NCBI GenBank assembly: GCA_028820325.1
Contig: JAPPJO010000117.1
Coordinates: 1-64,000, forward strand
Source: Gammaproteobacteria bacterium
Lineage (GTDB): Bacteria > Gemmatimonadota > Gemmatimonadetes > Longimicrobiales > Gaopeijiaceae
Direction: 5' to 3'
Length of the DNA: 64,000 bases
The notes below the pieces were generated by a model. It was not told the origin of the DNA and did not search any database. It saw only the letters and a program-made list of their open reading frames with translations. Made by a program: the position numbers and the translations under genes. Of the stretch, positions 52,124-61,807 are shown piece by piece (the stretch's first letter is position 1; each line of letters begins with the position of its first letter).

Positions 52124-53410
52124 TCAGGCCCCCAGCACTTCGACGAGACACTCCAGGGCCTCAATGCAGAACGCGGAGGTCACGGCCTCGGAGCCATGCC
52201 CGATCTGCCCTGCCACGCCCCACTTCAACGACTGGTCGCCGAACGCGAGCAGCTCCGGCCAGCTGCCGTCCCCGCGCTGCGAGCTCAACAGTCTCTCCAC
52301 CTCGCGCTTCGCGTCGATCCGCTCGAGGCTTCCGATGTTGTGGAGCGCCGACACCGCCTGAGCGGTCTGAAGGACATTGCCGAATCCTCCCTTCTCGTCA
52401 CGGAGGCCGAGGATACGATCCGCGAGTATCGGCCGCAGGGGATCGAGGGCGGGCTTCGCACGAATCAGCGCGCGCGTGATCGCGTGGTAGATCGTGACCG
52501 TGTCGGGATACCACTTCGACGAGCCATCGAGGTTGCCCTCGGTCACCAGGGCTTCCAGCCATCGCTGGGCGCCCCTGGTTCCCGGATGGTTGCCCAGGCA
52601 GGCGAGGACATTCGCATTGACGACCGGGTCGGCCTCGATACGAAAGGGCGACACGACGTTGGGCTCGTCTTCCGCCAGCACCCAGGTCATGAAACGGCCT
52701 TCCTCGTCGCGATTTGCCAGCATGCCCGGAACGTTCCTCCCCAGCCAGATCCAGGGGTGGGTCCCGATGACGAGCGAACAGAGCGCGGTACTGTCGAGAT
52801 CCGGGGGCAGGTGACGATAGTACCGCCAGAATCCGGGGTATTCGATGGTGTCGATGAGATACGCCTTCGTAGCGGTGCATATCGCCCTGGCCCGCGGCTC
52901 ATCGGAGCTCTCAAGGGCAAGCGCGCAGAGAGCCGACACGAAAGGAGGCCTTTCGAAATGCCTTGGGATCTCCGGGTCGGCCACATTGAACCGGATGCAG
53001 TGCCAGGCCCCATTCTCGTCGATCATGGACTCCAGGAAGGCAAGCCCGCGGCGGATCCCTTCCCTCGCTGCCCTGGCCAGCGCCCCGGAGGTGGCGCTGC
53101 TTCGGACCCCCTTTTCTTTTGGTGCAAAGGGCCGAAGGGGCGGCGCGGGGTCGTGGAGTGTCCTTCGAAGAAACTCGAGCGATGCCGCACCGGTCCTCGC
53201 CGCCTCTCGTTCGGCCTCGCTGAGCTTGCTCTGCGGCGGGAGCACGACATGCGTCGCGGTATACGACTCTTCGTGCACGCGAATCTCATGGTCCTCGGCC
53301 AGCGTCACGCCGAATTCCGTCTCGATTGTCTCCCTGGGGTTCCGGAGAAGACGTTCACGAAAGTCGCTGTCTTCTTCAGCTCTTGATACGAGGAGACCGT
53401 CCGCGTCCAT
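52124..53410 (-). CDS. NHLP leader-like domain fused to terpenoid-cyclase-like toroid
   Basis: The 428-residue protein has an N-terminal domain (about residues 1-75) that matches the leader of the RiPP precursor: FRERLLRNPRETIETEFGVT, then IRVHEE and HVVLPP. The rest is an alpha/alpha-toroid of the squalene-hopene cyclase/prenyltransferase-beta type, with repeats GIRRGLAFLESMIDENGAW, LPPDLDSTALCSLVIGTH, GGFGNVLQTAQAVSALHNIG and LLSSQRGDGSWPELL. The DLDST box recalls the class II DxDD acid but lacks the last Asp; no LanC zinc triad is present. It starts directly after the ABC2 gene stop. A domain homologous to the substrate leader may compete for, or recruit, the leader-binding YcaO or transporters. 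The toroid may bind a hydrophobic ligand or act on the peptide. The function is unknown and the fusion is the oddest protein of the cluster. Confidence 0.8.
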   Translation of the reverse strand: MDADGLLVSRAEEDSDFRERLLRNPRETIETEFGVTLAEDHEIRVHEESYTATHVVLPPQSKLSEAEREAARTGAASLEFLRRTLHDPAPPLRPFAPKEKGVRSSATSGALARAAREGIRRGLAFLESMIDENGAWHCIRFNVADPEIPRHFERPPFVSALCALALESSDEPRARAICTATKAYLIDTIEYPGFWRYYRHLPPDLDSTALCSLVIGTHPWIWLGRNVPGMLANRDEEGRFMTWVLAEDEPNVVSPFRIEADPVVNANVLACLGNHPGTRGAQRWLEALVTEGNLDGSSKWYPDTVTIYHAITRALIRAKPALDPLRPILADRILGLRDEKGGFGNVLQTAQAVSALHNIGSLERIDAKREVERLLSSQRGDGSWPELLAFGDQSLKWGVAGQIGHGSEAVTSAFCIEALECLVEVLGA

Positions 53411-56353
53411 TCAGGCCACCTGCCTCCTTACCAGGTCTCTGAACACCCCGTCGGCCTCCATCAGTTCGTTGAAGGAGCCGCTCTGTACGACTTTTCCGGC
53501 CTGCAGCACGTAGATGTGATCGGCCTGTTCCAGCGTGGACAGGCGGTGGGCGATGACGACCCGGGTGGCGGTCAGAGCGGTGAGGTTGCGCATGACCCTG
53601 GCCTGGCTCTCGTTATCCAGCCAGTTGGTCGCCTCGTCCAGGAGCATGATTCGCGGGCTGCCGATCACCGACCGGGCGATTGAAACCCGCTGACTCTCGC
53701 CGCCCGAAAGGACAGACCCGCTCGTGCCGACCATGGTCATCATGCCCATGGGCATGCCCTTGATCTCGTCTTCGACGTCGGCGACTCGCGTCGCCGTCCA
53801 TATCTCGTCACTCGCCACCTCATCGTGGTGACCGACCAGATTGTCCCAGAGATCCGAGGGATGGAGTCCAACGGACTGCGGCACCACGCCAATTTTGCGG
53901 CGCACCTGTCTCAGGTTCAGGTTCCTCAGATCACGTCCGTCGTAGCACACTGCTCCCGCGGTGGGCCGGTCGAATCCAAGCGCCAGCCGGAAAAGGGTGC
54001 TCTTGCCAGCGCCGGACTCGCCCGCAATCGCGACGAATTCCCCGGGGCGGACATGAATCGTGACATCGTCGAGGATCAACGGGCCGTCGGGATCGTACCG
54101 GTAGGAAATGCGGTCGAAGAAAATGTCGCCCCCCAGATCCTCGACCGGCGCTCCTTCGACTTCGGCCTCGGGGACCGCAGCGAGAAGCGGGCGCATCTGG
54201 TCGAACGCCGGAAGTACGGCGGCAACCGCGCCAAAGGACTCGCCGAGCCGTGCGACGGCGGATTGAAACGCGGCGAAGACGAGGTAGACGACGAGAAAAT
54301 CGCCGACCGGGAGGTTCCCGTCGCCCATGGCTGCGACCGCGAATAGCAGGATTCCGGCGGCAAGAAAGGGGAGCGCCGCGCCAAATGCCCGCGAATGTCC
54401 CTCGAGCGCGCCCAGCTCGAGCTCCGTACGCTTCTGCTCCCGGTAGTCCTGCGCCCAGATGGCGAAAGCCGACGCTTCCGCGTTTTCCACACGCAGCTTG
54501 CCTATGCTGCCCACGATCTGGAATAGCCGGCCGGAGACGCGCCGCGCCGCGCGGATCATCCGCCCATGGAGCGGAATCTGGCGCAGCCCGAGAACGACGG
54601 TGACCAGGAGCGAAGCCAGGCTGAACGCGAGGGCAACGGTCCCGAGCGTGGCGTCGTAGAGGAAGATGACGCCGAGCACCGGAAGCAAAAAAAGGATCGA
54701 AAGCAGGCCGTGGGCTGCGACTCCCTGCAACCCGTCGCGAAGATTCTGGAACGTCATCCCCGACACGGCCAGATCGCCAGCCCGGCGACCGTGCAGAATG
54801 CTTGGCGGAAGGCGCATGAGACGGTCCCAGAAGGACGCTTCGACCCGGGAAACCGAGCGACCCTCGATCCGCATCATCGCCGTGCTCTGAAGCAGATGCA
54901 GCAGTGCGCCGAGCAGGCCGAACCCCGCTACCGCCACCGCCACCGCATAGAGCTGGCCGGCGGTTCCGCCCGCCGCCGTCTGGTTCGCAACAAACCCGAG
55001 CGCGAGCGCCGGCACGAGCTTGATCAGGCCGCCCGGAAGCCCGGCAAGCACCAGCCGCGCGAGATCCGCCCCCGATCCAAGCAGCGCGATCCCCAGCAGG
55101 TCCGCCGGCTTCACGTTCCCCACCGGCAGTGGCCGGTAGAACATCCAGGCCTCGTCCGCCAGCGCGGCGGCACGATCCGCCGTCATGCGGACGCTGCGCT
55201 TGCTGACCGGATCGAATTCCCGGTAGCGCCCCAACCATCCCGGCAGAAGCGCCACGGGCTGGTCGTCTTCGGCGCGGAATGCCAGCATCGCGTTGCTGTC
55301 GCCGCGCCACCAGGCCTCCTCGGCCCTGAACCGCACGCGTCGGGCGCGCACGCCCGACGCATCGAGAACGTCTATGAGGCCGACTGGATCGCCGGAGGGA
55401 TCCGAGCGCGCCGGGATCTTGAAATCGATTCCCTCACGGCGTCCGATCGCCCGCAGGGCGTCCGCCAGCGACGTGTCCTCGACGCTGGCATCCCGGTCAA
55501 TCGGCAGATCATGGATATTGAAGAGCCGCTGCCGCGCGGCTCTCTCGACCGTGCGGCGGCTCGTGGTCCGCACGCGCTCGAGATTCGCATCATCGACCAC
55601 GGCCAGTCGGCGGTTCAGGCGCTCCAGGGCGAAGGCAACCGCGTGAAACGATGCGAGCGCCGAGAGCAGGATGCCCTGCTTTGCCAGTGTCTCGGTCGAC
55701 CTTCCGGAGAGTGTCGCCTCGTCGGACAGGATGAGCCAGCTTGTCCGCGTCAGAGGGATCACCGCTTCGTGTGGGCCGCCCGCCTCGACGATGTCCGCCG
55801 GGTCGACCAGGTCCATGAAGAGGCCGGTGCCGCGCGGCGGTTCGGATACCCATACGACGCCGCGCTGTACGGACAGCGTACAGGGAGCCGGCGTCCGCAT
55901 CAGACCGGGTTTGGCCAGCGCAGTCGGACGCGGAAGGCGGCTCGCGAAACGCGAGAGTGTGTCGGTAATCGCGGTCAGCCAGGTATCGGTCTGTTCCGCC
56001 AGCTCCGCCGGATCGGCGTCGGACAGCACGGAGGCCGGCAGGCGTTTCAGAACGGTGCCCGGCGATCCCTTGGCGATCAGGCTGAGCGTGGTGTCATCGT
56101 CATCGCGTGGCCCGTCCGGCGCGACCCCCGGTAGCAGCCAGCCCGATCCGCGGCGCAGCAGATGCTGCGGCGCCGCCTGCTCCACCCCGTCCTGGAATTC
56201 GACCAGGAACAGATTGACGGCGCCCTGATCGATGAACCAGACAGTGTCCGGATCGTCGAGCTTCACCGGCAGGTTGCCGGCGCAGGGCACGGACTCGCCG
56301 GAGAGGGCGGCGAGTTCCGCGATGGACGTGTGCCCCGGCGCGGTGTCCCGCAT
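53411..56353 (-). CDS. NHLM-type ABC transporter, second permease/ATPase
   Basis: The 980-residue product matches the second transporter of NHLM (nitrile hydratase leader microcin) export systems: a long N-terminal region without peptidase (including a cyclic-nucleotide-binding-like part from about residue 1 to 240), a membrane domain with about six helices, and a C-terminal ATPase with Walker A ([18 protein letters not shown]), signature ([14 protein letters not shown]) and Walker B ([13 protein letters not shown]). The start ATG overlaps the stop of the C39 transporter by one base. It is expected to work with the C39 partner and the HlyD-like protein, perhaps as a heterodimer, in exporting the modified peptide. 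Confidence 0.9.
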   Translation of the reverse strand: MRDTAPGHTSIAELAALSGESVPCAGNLPVKLDDPDTVWFIDQGAVNLFLVEFQDGVEQAAPQHLLRRGSGWLLPGVAPDGPRDDDDTTLSLIAKGSPGTVLKRLPASVLSDADPAELAEQTDTWLTAITDTLSRFASRLPRPTALAKPGLMRTPAPCTLSVQRGVVWVSEPPRGTGLFMDLVDPADIVEAGGPHEAVIPLTRTSWLILSDEATLSGRSTETLAKQGILLSALASFHAVAFALERLNRRLAVVDDANLERVRTTSRRTVERAARQRLFNIHDLPIDRDASVEDTSLADALRAIGRREGIDFKIPARSDPSGDPVGLIDVLDASGVRARRVRFRAEEAWWRGDSNAMLAFRAEDDQPVALLPGWLGRYREFDPVSKRSVRMTADRAAALADEAWMFYRPLPVGNVKPADLLGIALLGSGADLARLVLAGLPGGLIKLVPALALGFVANQTAAGGTAGQLYAVAVAVAGFGLLGALLHLLQSTAMMRIEGRSVSRVEASFWDRLMRLPPSILHGRRAGDLAVSGMTFQNLRDGLQGVAAHGLLSILFLLPVLGVIFLYDATLGTVALAFSLASLLVTVVLGLRQIPLHGRMIRAARRVSGRLFQIVGSIGKLRVENAEASAFAIWAQDYREQKRTELELGALEGHSRAFGAALPFLAAGILLFAVAAMGDGNLPVGDFLVVYLVFAAFQSAVARLGESFGAVAAVLPAFDQMRPLLAAVPEAEVEGAPVEDLGGDIFFDRISYRYDPDGPLILDDVTIHVRPGEFVAIAGESGAGKSTLFRLALGFDRPTAGAVCYDGRDLRNLNLRQVRRKIGVVPQSVGLHPSDLWDNLVGHHDEVASDEIWTATRVADVEDEIKGMPMGMMTMVGTSGSVLSGGESQRVSIARSVIGSPRIMLLDEATNWLDNESQARVMRNLTALTATRVVIAHRLSTLEQADHIYVLQAGKVVQSGSFNELMEADGVFRDLVRRQVA

Positions 56354-58563
56354 CAGCCGGACTTGACCAGCTTGTAGTACGTGCCGTCCCGATCCGCGAT
56401 CAGCTCGTCGTGCGTCCCGCGCTGCACTTCGACACCCCCGTCGAGCACGATGATCTCGTCGCAGTCCCGCACGGTGCTCAGCCGGTGCGCCACGATCAGG
56501 CAGGTGACACCGCGACGTCGCAGGGCGTCATCGACGTATTCCTCCGTCGCGGCATCGAGGGCGCTGGTCGCCTCATCCAGAATGAGCAGCGTCGGATTGC
56601 CCAGCAGCCCCCGGGCGATCTCCAGCCGCTGGCGCTGGCCGCCGCTGAAATTCACGCCGCCTTCCTCGACCCGGGTCGAATACCCGGCCGGCCGAAGCAG
56701 GATTTCGTCATGGATCCGGGCATCGCGTGTCGCCGCGAAGATGGCTTCATCCGGAACGGCGGGGTTCCACAGCGTGATGTTGTCGCGCACGGACGCGGAA
56801 AAGAGCACGACCTCCTGATCCACCATGGAGATGGACCGCCGCAGCACCTCCTCGGGAATCTCATCGCGGGGGTGGCCATCGAACAGGATTTCGCCGGACC
56901 AGGGCTGATAGAGACCGGCAATCAGCCGCGCGAGGGTCGACTTGCCGGAACCGCTGGGACCGACAACGGCAACCCGCTGCCCCGGCCTGATCAGGAGGTT
57001 GAAGTCCTTGATCAGAGCGGGCCGACTCCTGTTGAAGCCGAAGCTGACGTCTCGCAGCTCGAGCCGGCCGGTGAGCTGGAGTCGGCCGTTGAAGGTGGGA
57101 AGCGACTCCGACTGAGAACTCCGGCGACGGAAGGTGGGGTCTTCCGCCGCTTTGGAGATATCCTCGAGTCGCTGCAGATCGGTTTCGAGCGCCTGGCGTT
57201 GCCCGGCGAACTCCAGGAAGCGCCCAACCGGTGCCAGAAACATCTCGGCCAGGATATAGAACCCGACCAGCGTGCCCAGGGTCATCTCTCCGGCCATGAC
57301 CAGGCTTCCCCCGATGCCCAGGACCGCCGCGGCGCGAAGTGCGGCGATCATGCCCGGGAGCGCGGTATTGACGGAGCCCAGTGCGGAATAGCTCCGGCGT
57401 GCATGCAGTTCGCGCGCCTGATGGCCGCTCCACTGCGAAAAGAAACGGTCGTCCGATCCCGTCATGCGCAGGTTGTCGGCATGATTCAGCATCTGCATGC
57501 CGACGCCGATCAAGAGCCCCTGTTCGCGCCTCATCGCCTGGCTTCGAACCGCCCTGAGCCCATTGAGAAAGTGTGCCAGCACGCCGTGCAGAAGGGCCAG
57601 AAACAGCACAACCAGCGTGAGCCGGACATCGTAGGCCAACATGGCAATGAGCAGCACAGCGCTCATCGCCATGTCGACAATGAGCACCAGAAACTGTTCC
57701 GTCAGGTTTCTCGCGACTCTGTCGATGGACGAGACTCGATCCGTCAGATCGCCTACGAGACGGTGTTCGAAGAACTCCACCGGCAACCGCAGCAGCCGCG
57801 ACAGGCCTCGACTGTAGCCCATCACCGCAATCCGGATCGCGAACCGTTTCAGGAACCGGTGCTTGAGCAGGGACAGGATGTATACGAGGACACCGCCGCC
57901 GAGCAGGGCCGTCACGAGTCCGCCCCAGGGCCCCCGGTTCTCCAGAACATCGTCCACGAAAACGCCTAGAGATGCGGGGACAACAAGGGCCAGCAGCGTC
58001 AACATGAGGCCGCAGGCAATTACCCAGGCAAGCGCGCTCCGCGATCCGGTGAGCAGCGTGCCCAGTTGCGTGTACAATCCGGGCGGCTCGCCGCCGGGTT
58101 CGAAACCGGAGCCCCGCTTGAATCGCAGCGCAATTCCGCTGTAGCCCTTGCCGAACTCTTCCGCCGAGAGCCTGCGCCGCCCCGTGGACGGATCATTGAG
58201 ATAGAAGTGGCGACCGTCGAACCCCTCGAGGACAACAAAATGGCTGAATTGCCAGAACACGATCAGAGGCAACTGCAGCCTCTTCAGCTGACCGGCACGC
58301 AGGCTGAGTCCACTGCATTCGAGACCGTAGTGCCTGGCCGCGCGTGCGATGCTCGCCGCACTGCTCCCGTCCCGACTCACCTCGCATCTTTCCCGCAATT
58401 CCACCAGCGAAACCCAGCGTCCGAAGTAGGCGAGAATGCTGCCGAGGCAGGCCGCGCCACACTCCGACGCGTGCATCTGCAACAGAATCGGCGTGGTTAC
58501 GCGCTGTTTCTCGAAGCTCGGTGCGGCCTTGTCGTCAACCCCCCTGAAGGCGATCAGCGTCAT
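56353..58563 (-). CDS. NHLM-type ABC transporter with C39 leader peptidase
   Basis: The 736-residue product starts with a C39 peptidase domain: the catalytic Cys is C35 in LLQMHASECGAACLG, the His is in WQFSHFVVLEG and the Asp in YLNDPSTG. A membrane domain follows (about six helices) and then an ABC ATPase with Walker A (GPSGSGKSTLARLIAGL), signature (NFSGGQRQRLEIARGLL) and Walker B (TLLILDEATSALD). It should cut the precursor at its Ala-Gly site while exporting the core. The ATG at 58563 lies one base after the HlyD-like stop; a longer reading to 58653 would include the 3' part of that gene. It is the likely maturation and export enzyme of the cluster. Confidence 0.93.
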   Translation of the reverse strand: MTLIAFRGVDDKAAPSFEKQRVTTPILLQMHASECGAACLGSILAYFGRWVSLVELRERCEVSRDGSSAASIARAARHYGLECSGLSLRAGQLKRLQLPLIVFWQFSHFVVLEGFDGRHFYLNDPSTGRRRLSAEEFGKGYSGIALRFKRGSGFEPGGEPPGLYTQLGTLLTGSRSALAWVIACGLMLTLLALVVPASLGVFVDDVLENRGPWGGLVTALLGGGVLVYILSLLKHRFLKRFAIRIAVMGYSRGLSRLLRLPVEFFEHRLVGDLTDRVSSIDRVARNLTEQFLVLIVDMAMSAVLLIAMLAYDVRLTLVVLFLALLHGVLAHFLNGLRAVRSQAMRREQGLLIGVGMQMLNHADNLRMTGSDDRFFSQWSGHQARELHARRSYSALGSVNTALPGMIAALRAAAVLGIGGSLVMAGEMTLGTLVGFYILAEMFLAPVGRFLEFAGQRQALETDLQRLEDISKAAEDPTFRRRSSQSESLPTFNGRLQLTGRLELRDVSFGFNRSRPALIKDFNLLIRPGQRVAVVGPSGSGKSTLARLIAGLYQPWSGEILFDGHPRDEIPEEVLRRSISMVDQEVVLFSASVRDNITLWNPAVPDEAIFAATRDARIHDEILLRPAGYSTRVEEGGVNFSGGQRQRLEIARGLLGNPTLLILDEATSALDAATEEYVDDALRRRGVTCLIVAHRLSTVRDCDEIIVLDGGVEVQRGTHDELIADRDGTYYKLVKSG

Positions 58564-58564
58564 A

Positions 58565-59137
58565 TCATGACCGCCCCATCCGCAGGAATGCGACCGGAGA
58601 TTGCGTACCGATCTCGATGACGATCCGGCATTCTCTGCCCACAATGGAAGCAAGGTCGAGGCTCTCGTCCAGCGCGATATCGAGGCGGTGCATGGATCCC
58701 GGCGCCGCAGACTCGAAGGCCGCGGGAGCCTCGAACGGGCGAACGCCGGAAATCGCCGCGACTTCCACGCTTATTGTGTCCGCTTCTCCATCCGCCGTAC
58801 CCAGTTCCATCACCGCCGGCATTCCTGCCCTGATCTCCGGCACGACGTCGCTGTCGATCCAGACGAGCGCCTGCACGGACCGGCCCGCTTCGGACAGGTT
58901 TGTGCCCGGGTCGACCAGCACACCGTCCACCGCGAGGCTGCGGGTTACGCTGCCAAGAAAGAGCCACGTCACGAAGATGAACAACCACAGCGCGACGGCG
59001 ACGACGAGCAGGCGCTCCCGCGGTGTGGAAACCGTCAGCAGCCGGTCGAGTTGTTCCCGTTCCTGCTTTGCTTCGGCAACGGTATCGTGAAACGAACCAA
59101 ACGGGTTATTGAACACGTCCCTGCTTCGCCTCCTCAC
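58565..59137 (-). CDS. Short HlyD-like NHLM secretion protein
   Basis: The 190-residue product has one transmembrane segment (LLVVAVALWLFIFVTWLFLGS) after a charged cytoplasmic part, and then a beta-rich periplasmic part (LVWIDSDVVPEIRAGMPAVM). This is the layout of NHLM secretion (HlyD-like) proteins but with the usual long coiled-coil hairpin missing, so it is much shorter than typical adaptor proteins. GTG at 59137 is the earliest start; a GTG at 59116 is possible. It lies directly before the C39 transporter gene. It may link the transporters to the periplasm without reaching an outer membrane channel. Confidence 0.75.
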   Translation of the reverse strand: MRRRSRDVFNNPFGSFHDTVAEAKQEREQLDRLLTVSTPRERLLVVAVALWLFIFVTWLFLGSVTRSLAVDGVLVDPGTNLSEAGRSVQALVWIDSDVVPEIRAGMPAVMELGTADGEADTISVEVAAISGVRPFEAPAAFESAAPGSMHRLDIALDESLDLASIVGRECRIVIEIGTQSPVAFLRMGRS

Positions 59138-59200
59138 CAGGTATCGAACAAGGATAGCACGTCAGGGTGCGCGGTGCAGACTCGGGCGGCCGCCGGCCGG

Positions 59201-60511
59201 CTACGTCGGCACGGAGTCGTGCTTCCGCCCCAATGGCGCACCCAGACCGTGGGCGATTTGCGCGAAGCTGCTCACGGGAAGGAACGCGCACTGCCGCTCC
59301 CAATCCGCCGGATCGGGGGTCTTCGCGTCGACCAGTTCGAGCATCTCGTCGAACTTGCGCAAGGCGGAACAGTCCACGGCCAGCGGATCGGCGGCCTCCC
59401 GGTAGTTCGGCCACACGCGGTCCCGGGCGTCGCGCCAGAACGCACTGTCGTACTTCGAACCACAGCAATAGTGCCAGCCCACGAACAAGCCGGCTGCGAG
59501 CGCATCGGTGACGAGAAAGCGGTTGATGACGGGCGCGTCGCTCTGCACATACTCCGCCGGCCGGTGGAACCGCATGCGCAGAACCAGCGCGACCTGCAGT
59601 TGTGCCAACCTGATGGCGGTCGCTTCGAGCGGCTCCATGAAGGCGGCGGCATTCCCGACGCGGACCACGGCACCATCATAGATCCGGCGGCGGACGAAAT
59701 TGGGAAACGGAATGACGGCGCGCTTCTCGAAATCCGACACGCCGTCCTCCGCAAGGAACTCGTCGAAGTCCGCCTCGACTGCATCGAGATCGGACACTTC
59801 CCTATTGAAGACATAGCCGTAGGATGTGTGCACGGTCAGCGGAATGACGAACACCCATCCGTGCGGACGCGCCACCGCACGGGTATACGTGAGTTCGCGG
59901 ACCGGCGCGTTCGGCGGCGCCTTGACGACCGGGGGGCCGCGGCGAATGGCGGCGCAGTTCGTGGGGATGAAGGAAATGTCGATGTGCTCCTGCGGATCCA
60001 GTTGCCGCGGATAGCCGCGGGCATCGAAGACCAGATCGTAGCGCTCGGCCTCACGGCCTTCGAACTGCACCTGCGCGCCGCCGTCGACTCGCGTGATCGC
60101 GGTCACTCTCGCGTCGATGTGGCGGGCCCGCGTACTCGCGTGCAACAGGTCCGCCATCAGGTCGGCCGACAGGTGGTAGGCATAGGCCACCTGTTGTGGC
60201 GTGAAGTAGTGAACAAAGTCCTGCCGGCGTCGACCCCATCCCTCGAAGCGGCTGCCGAACTTGCGGGTGCCGTTCAGGCGTTGCTGAATCGTCTCGTGGG
60301 GCAACTGCGACAGCTGCTGCAGTTCGCGGACAAGACTGGGCCAACTTCCTTCGCCCACGCCGATGATGGGAATGCGAGAATCGTAGATGTGGTGCAGCTC
60401 ATGATCGCGCTCGGGGTGCAACCGCGATACGCTGGCGGCGGCCAGCGCGCCCGCGGTGCCGCGGCCGACGACGGCAATCTTCCTGCACGAGCTGCTGCCG
60501 AGTTCCTTCAC
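59201..60511 (-). CDS. Flavin-dependent tryptophan halogenase-like enzyme
   Basis: The 436-residue product matches FAD-dependent tryptophan halogenases. The dinucleotide site is GRGTAG at 16-21, followed by GVGEGSWPS, the equivalent of the GVGEATVP line that positions the substrate-side Lys/Glu pocket. The WxWxIP motif reads WVFVIP (219-224), so the second Trp is Phe. EPLEATAI at about 293 and GWHYCCGSKYDSAFW match the conserved EPLESTGI and HYxxxxRxDTPFW blocks. GTG at 60511 is preceded by GGGGAGG, so it is a better start than the ATG at 60577. It is expected to chlorinate or brominate a Trp; within this cluster the only core Trp is the last residue of the precursor. It needs a flavin reductase, not seen here. 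Confidence 0.85.
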   Translation of the reverse strand: MKELGSSSCRKIAVVGRGTAGALAAASVSRLHPERDHELHHIYDSRIPIIGVGEGSWPSLVRELQQLSQLPHETIQQRLNGTRKFGSRFEGWGRRRQDFVHYFTPQQVAYAYHLSADLMADLLHASTRARHIDARVTAITRVDGGAQVQFEGREAERYDLVFDARGYPRQLDPQEHIDISFIPTNCAAIRRGPPVVKAPPNAPVRELTYTRAVARPHGWVFVIPLTVHTSYGYVFNREVSDLDAVEADFDEFLAEDGVSDFEKRAVIPFPNFVRRRIYDGAVVRVGNAAAFMEPLEATAIRLAQLQVALVLRMRFHRPAEYVQSDAPVINRFLVTDALAAGLFVGWHYCCGSKYDSAFWRDARDRVWPNYREAADPLAVDCSALRKFDEMLELVDAKTPDPADWERQCAFLPVSSFAQIAHGLGAPLGRKHDSVPT

Positions 60512-60625
60512 CGTGGCGACCTCCCCGGGCGCACCGCCCCCTGAACGCGACAGCGCGCGGCAAACGCGACGCGCCATGTCCCGGCCCCGCCCGCGCCATC
60601 CGCGAGGCCGCGGGCGAGGCGGACA

Positions 60626-61777
60626 TCAGGGCGCGATGACACCTGAAAGCACCATGTAGACATAGGCCTTGATCTGTTCAACCCGGTCTCCGGCGATGAC
60701 CAGCTTGATGTGGTGGATTCCCCGCAACAGTACAAACCGCCCGGTTCTGCCAAACAGAATGGTCGGTTGCGAGACCCAGCCGGCCAGCGCCGCGACTTTC
60801 TCCGACACTACACGGTCCTCGTGGCGCAGGGCCTCCAGCACCGGCTGCCAATCCGTCAGGCCATCGATCCAGACCCGGGAAGCAGCCGTATATCTCTGCT
60901 TGACTATGGGCGTCAGGCCGAGGGTCGGACCGACGCCATCCGCCTGCGCGTCGACGTTCACCCCGGTCCTGACGACCTGCGTGCGCTCGCCGAAGCGTGC
61001 AAGCACCCTCTCCACGGTCGCGATGTTCCCGGGCCAGGCGATCTCCTCGAGAAAGGAACGGACATCCCGCTGCCCGGTGAAGCCCATGATAGCCAGGCGG
61101 ATCGTGCGCGCGCGTGACGGAAACAGGCCGAACGAGTCGAGGCGGGTGTCCTCCGGTTGCGCCAGGTAGACCCGCTCGGCGTTGCTACGCTCCGCCGCGC
61201 TCGGTTCCAGGTCGTGACAGTCCACGAGTTCGTCCACCACGACGCCGACATCGGGCTGCTGCCCGGCGCCGCCGAAGATCATGCGTTCGTTGGGCCGCAG
61301 GAACATCCCGGGCAGCGGATCGTCCTCGCCTCCCGAGTCGATGTCGTATTCCAGCATCAACTTGCGGCCGACAATCGCGCGCAGGGGCGAGTCCGCGGCC
61401 TCCATGCTGCGAAACAGGCGGCCGATCGCCGCCGCCGTGCGATCCGATGGGTCGCGTCGCGCCTTCTCCTCGAAAAACGCGCCCGACCGGTTGCCGCTCG
61501 CCAGCGAGACGCCGAAATCCGCCCGCGGCCGACTGTCGTGCAGCGGCAGCTCGAAGCCGAACGGCTGGGCACCCATGGTTATGGGCAGGGTCCCCGCCCT
61601 TGCCAGCAGGTGTTCCCACTCGTGCTCCCCGATCAGCACGGGAGAGATTCTGTCTCGCAGGTGCCCGAGCAGGTCGTGCATGGTGGCACCTTCGCCCGCC
61701 AGTCGCTCCTGGGTGATCGCTATCGCTTCGTGGATGTCCACTACTCGCGCCTCAAGCCTCAAAGCCGTGCCGAACAC
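60626..61777 (-). CDS. Unrecognised RiPP-cluster protein
   Basis: The 383-residue protein has no family I can identify. It is soluble, without signal or transmembrane segments. Distinct blocks are FFEEKARRDPSDRTAAAIGR, EYDIDSGGEDDPLPG, FGLFPSRARTIRLAIMGF, LGLTPIVKQRYTAASRVWID and, near the end, GIHHIKLVIAGDRVEQIKAYVYM. The last block has a remote look of an ABBA-type prenyltransferase end, but this is not enough for an assignment. Candidate starts are GTG at 61777, GTG at 61741 and ATG at 61681, the last with a GAAGGTG site. It lies between the halogenase and the LolD-like ATPase within the same operon, so a tailoring or partner role for the peptide is likely. Confidence 0.6.
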   Translation of the reverse strand: MFGTALRLEARVVDIHEAIAITQERLAGEGATMHDLLGHLRDRISPVLIGEHEWEHLLARAGTLPITMGAQPFGFELPLHDSRPRADFGVSLASGNRSGAFFEEKARRDPSDRTAAAIGRLFRSMEAADSPLRAIVGRKLMLEYDIDSGGEDDPLPGMFLRPNERMIFGGAGQQPDVGVVVDELVDCHDLEPSAAERSNAERVYLAQPEDTRLDSFGLFPSRARTIRLAIMGFTGQRDVRSFLEEIAWPGNIATVERVLARFGERTQVVRTGVNVDAQADGVGPTLGLTPIVKQRYTAASRVWIDGLTDWQPVLEALRHEDRVVSEKVAALAGWVSQPTILFGRTGRFVLLRGIHHIKLVIAGDRVEQIKAYVYMVLSGVIAP

Positions 61778-61807
61778 TCGGCCGGAGCCTGGAGACAGGT
61801 CTTCCGC

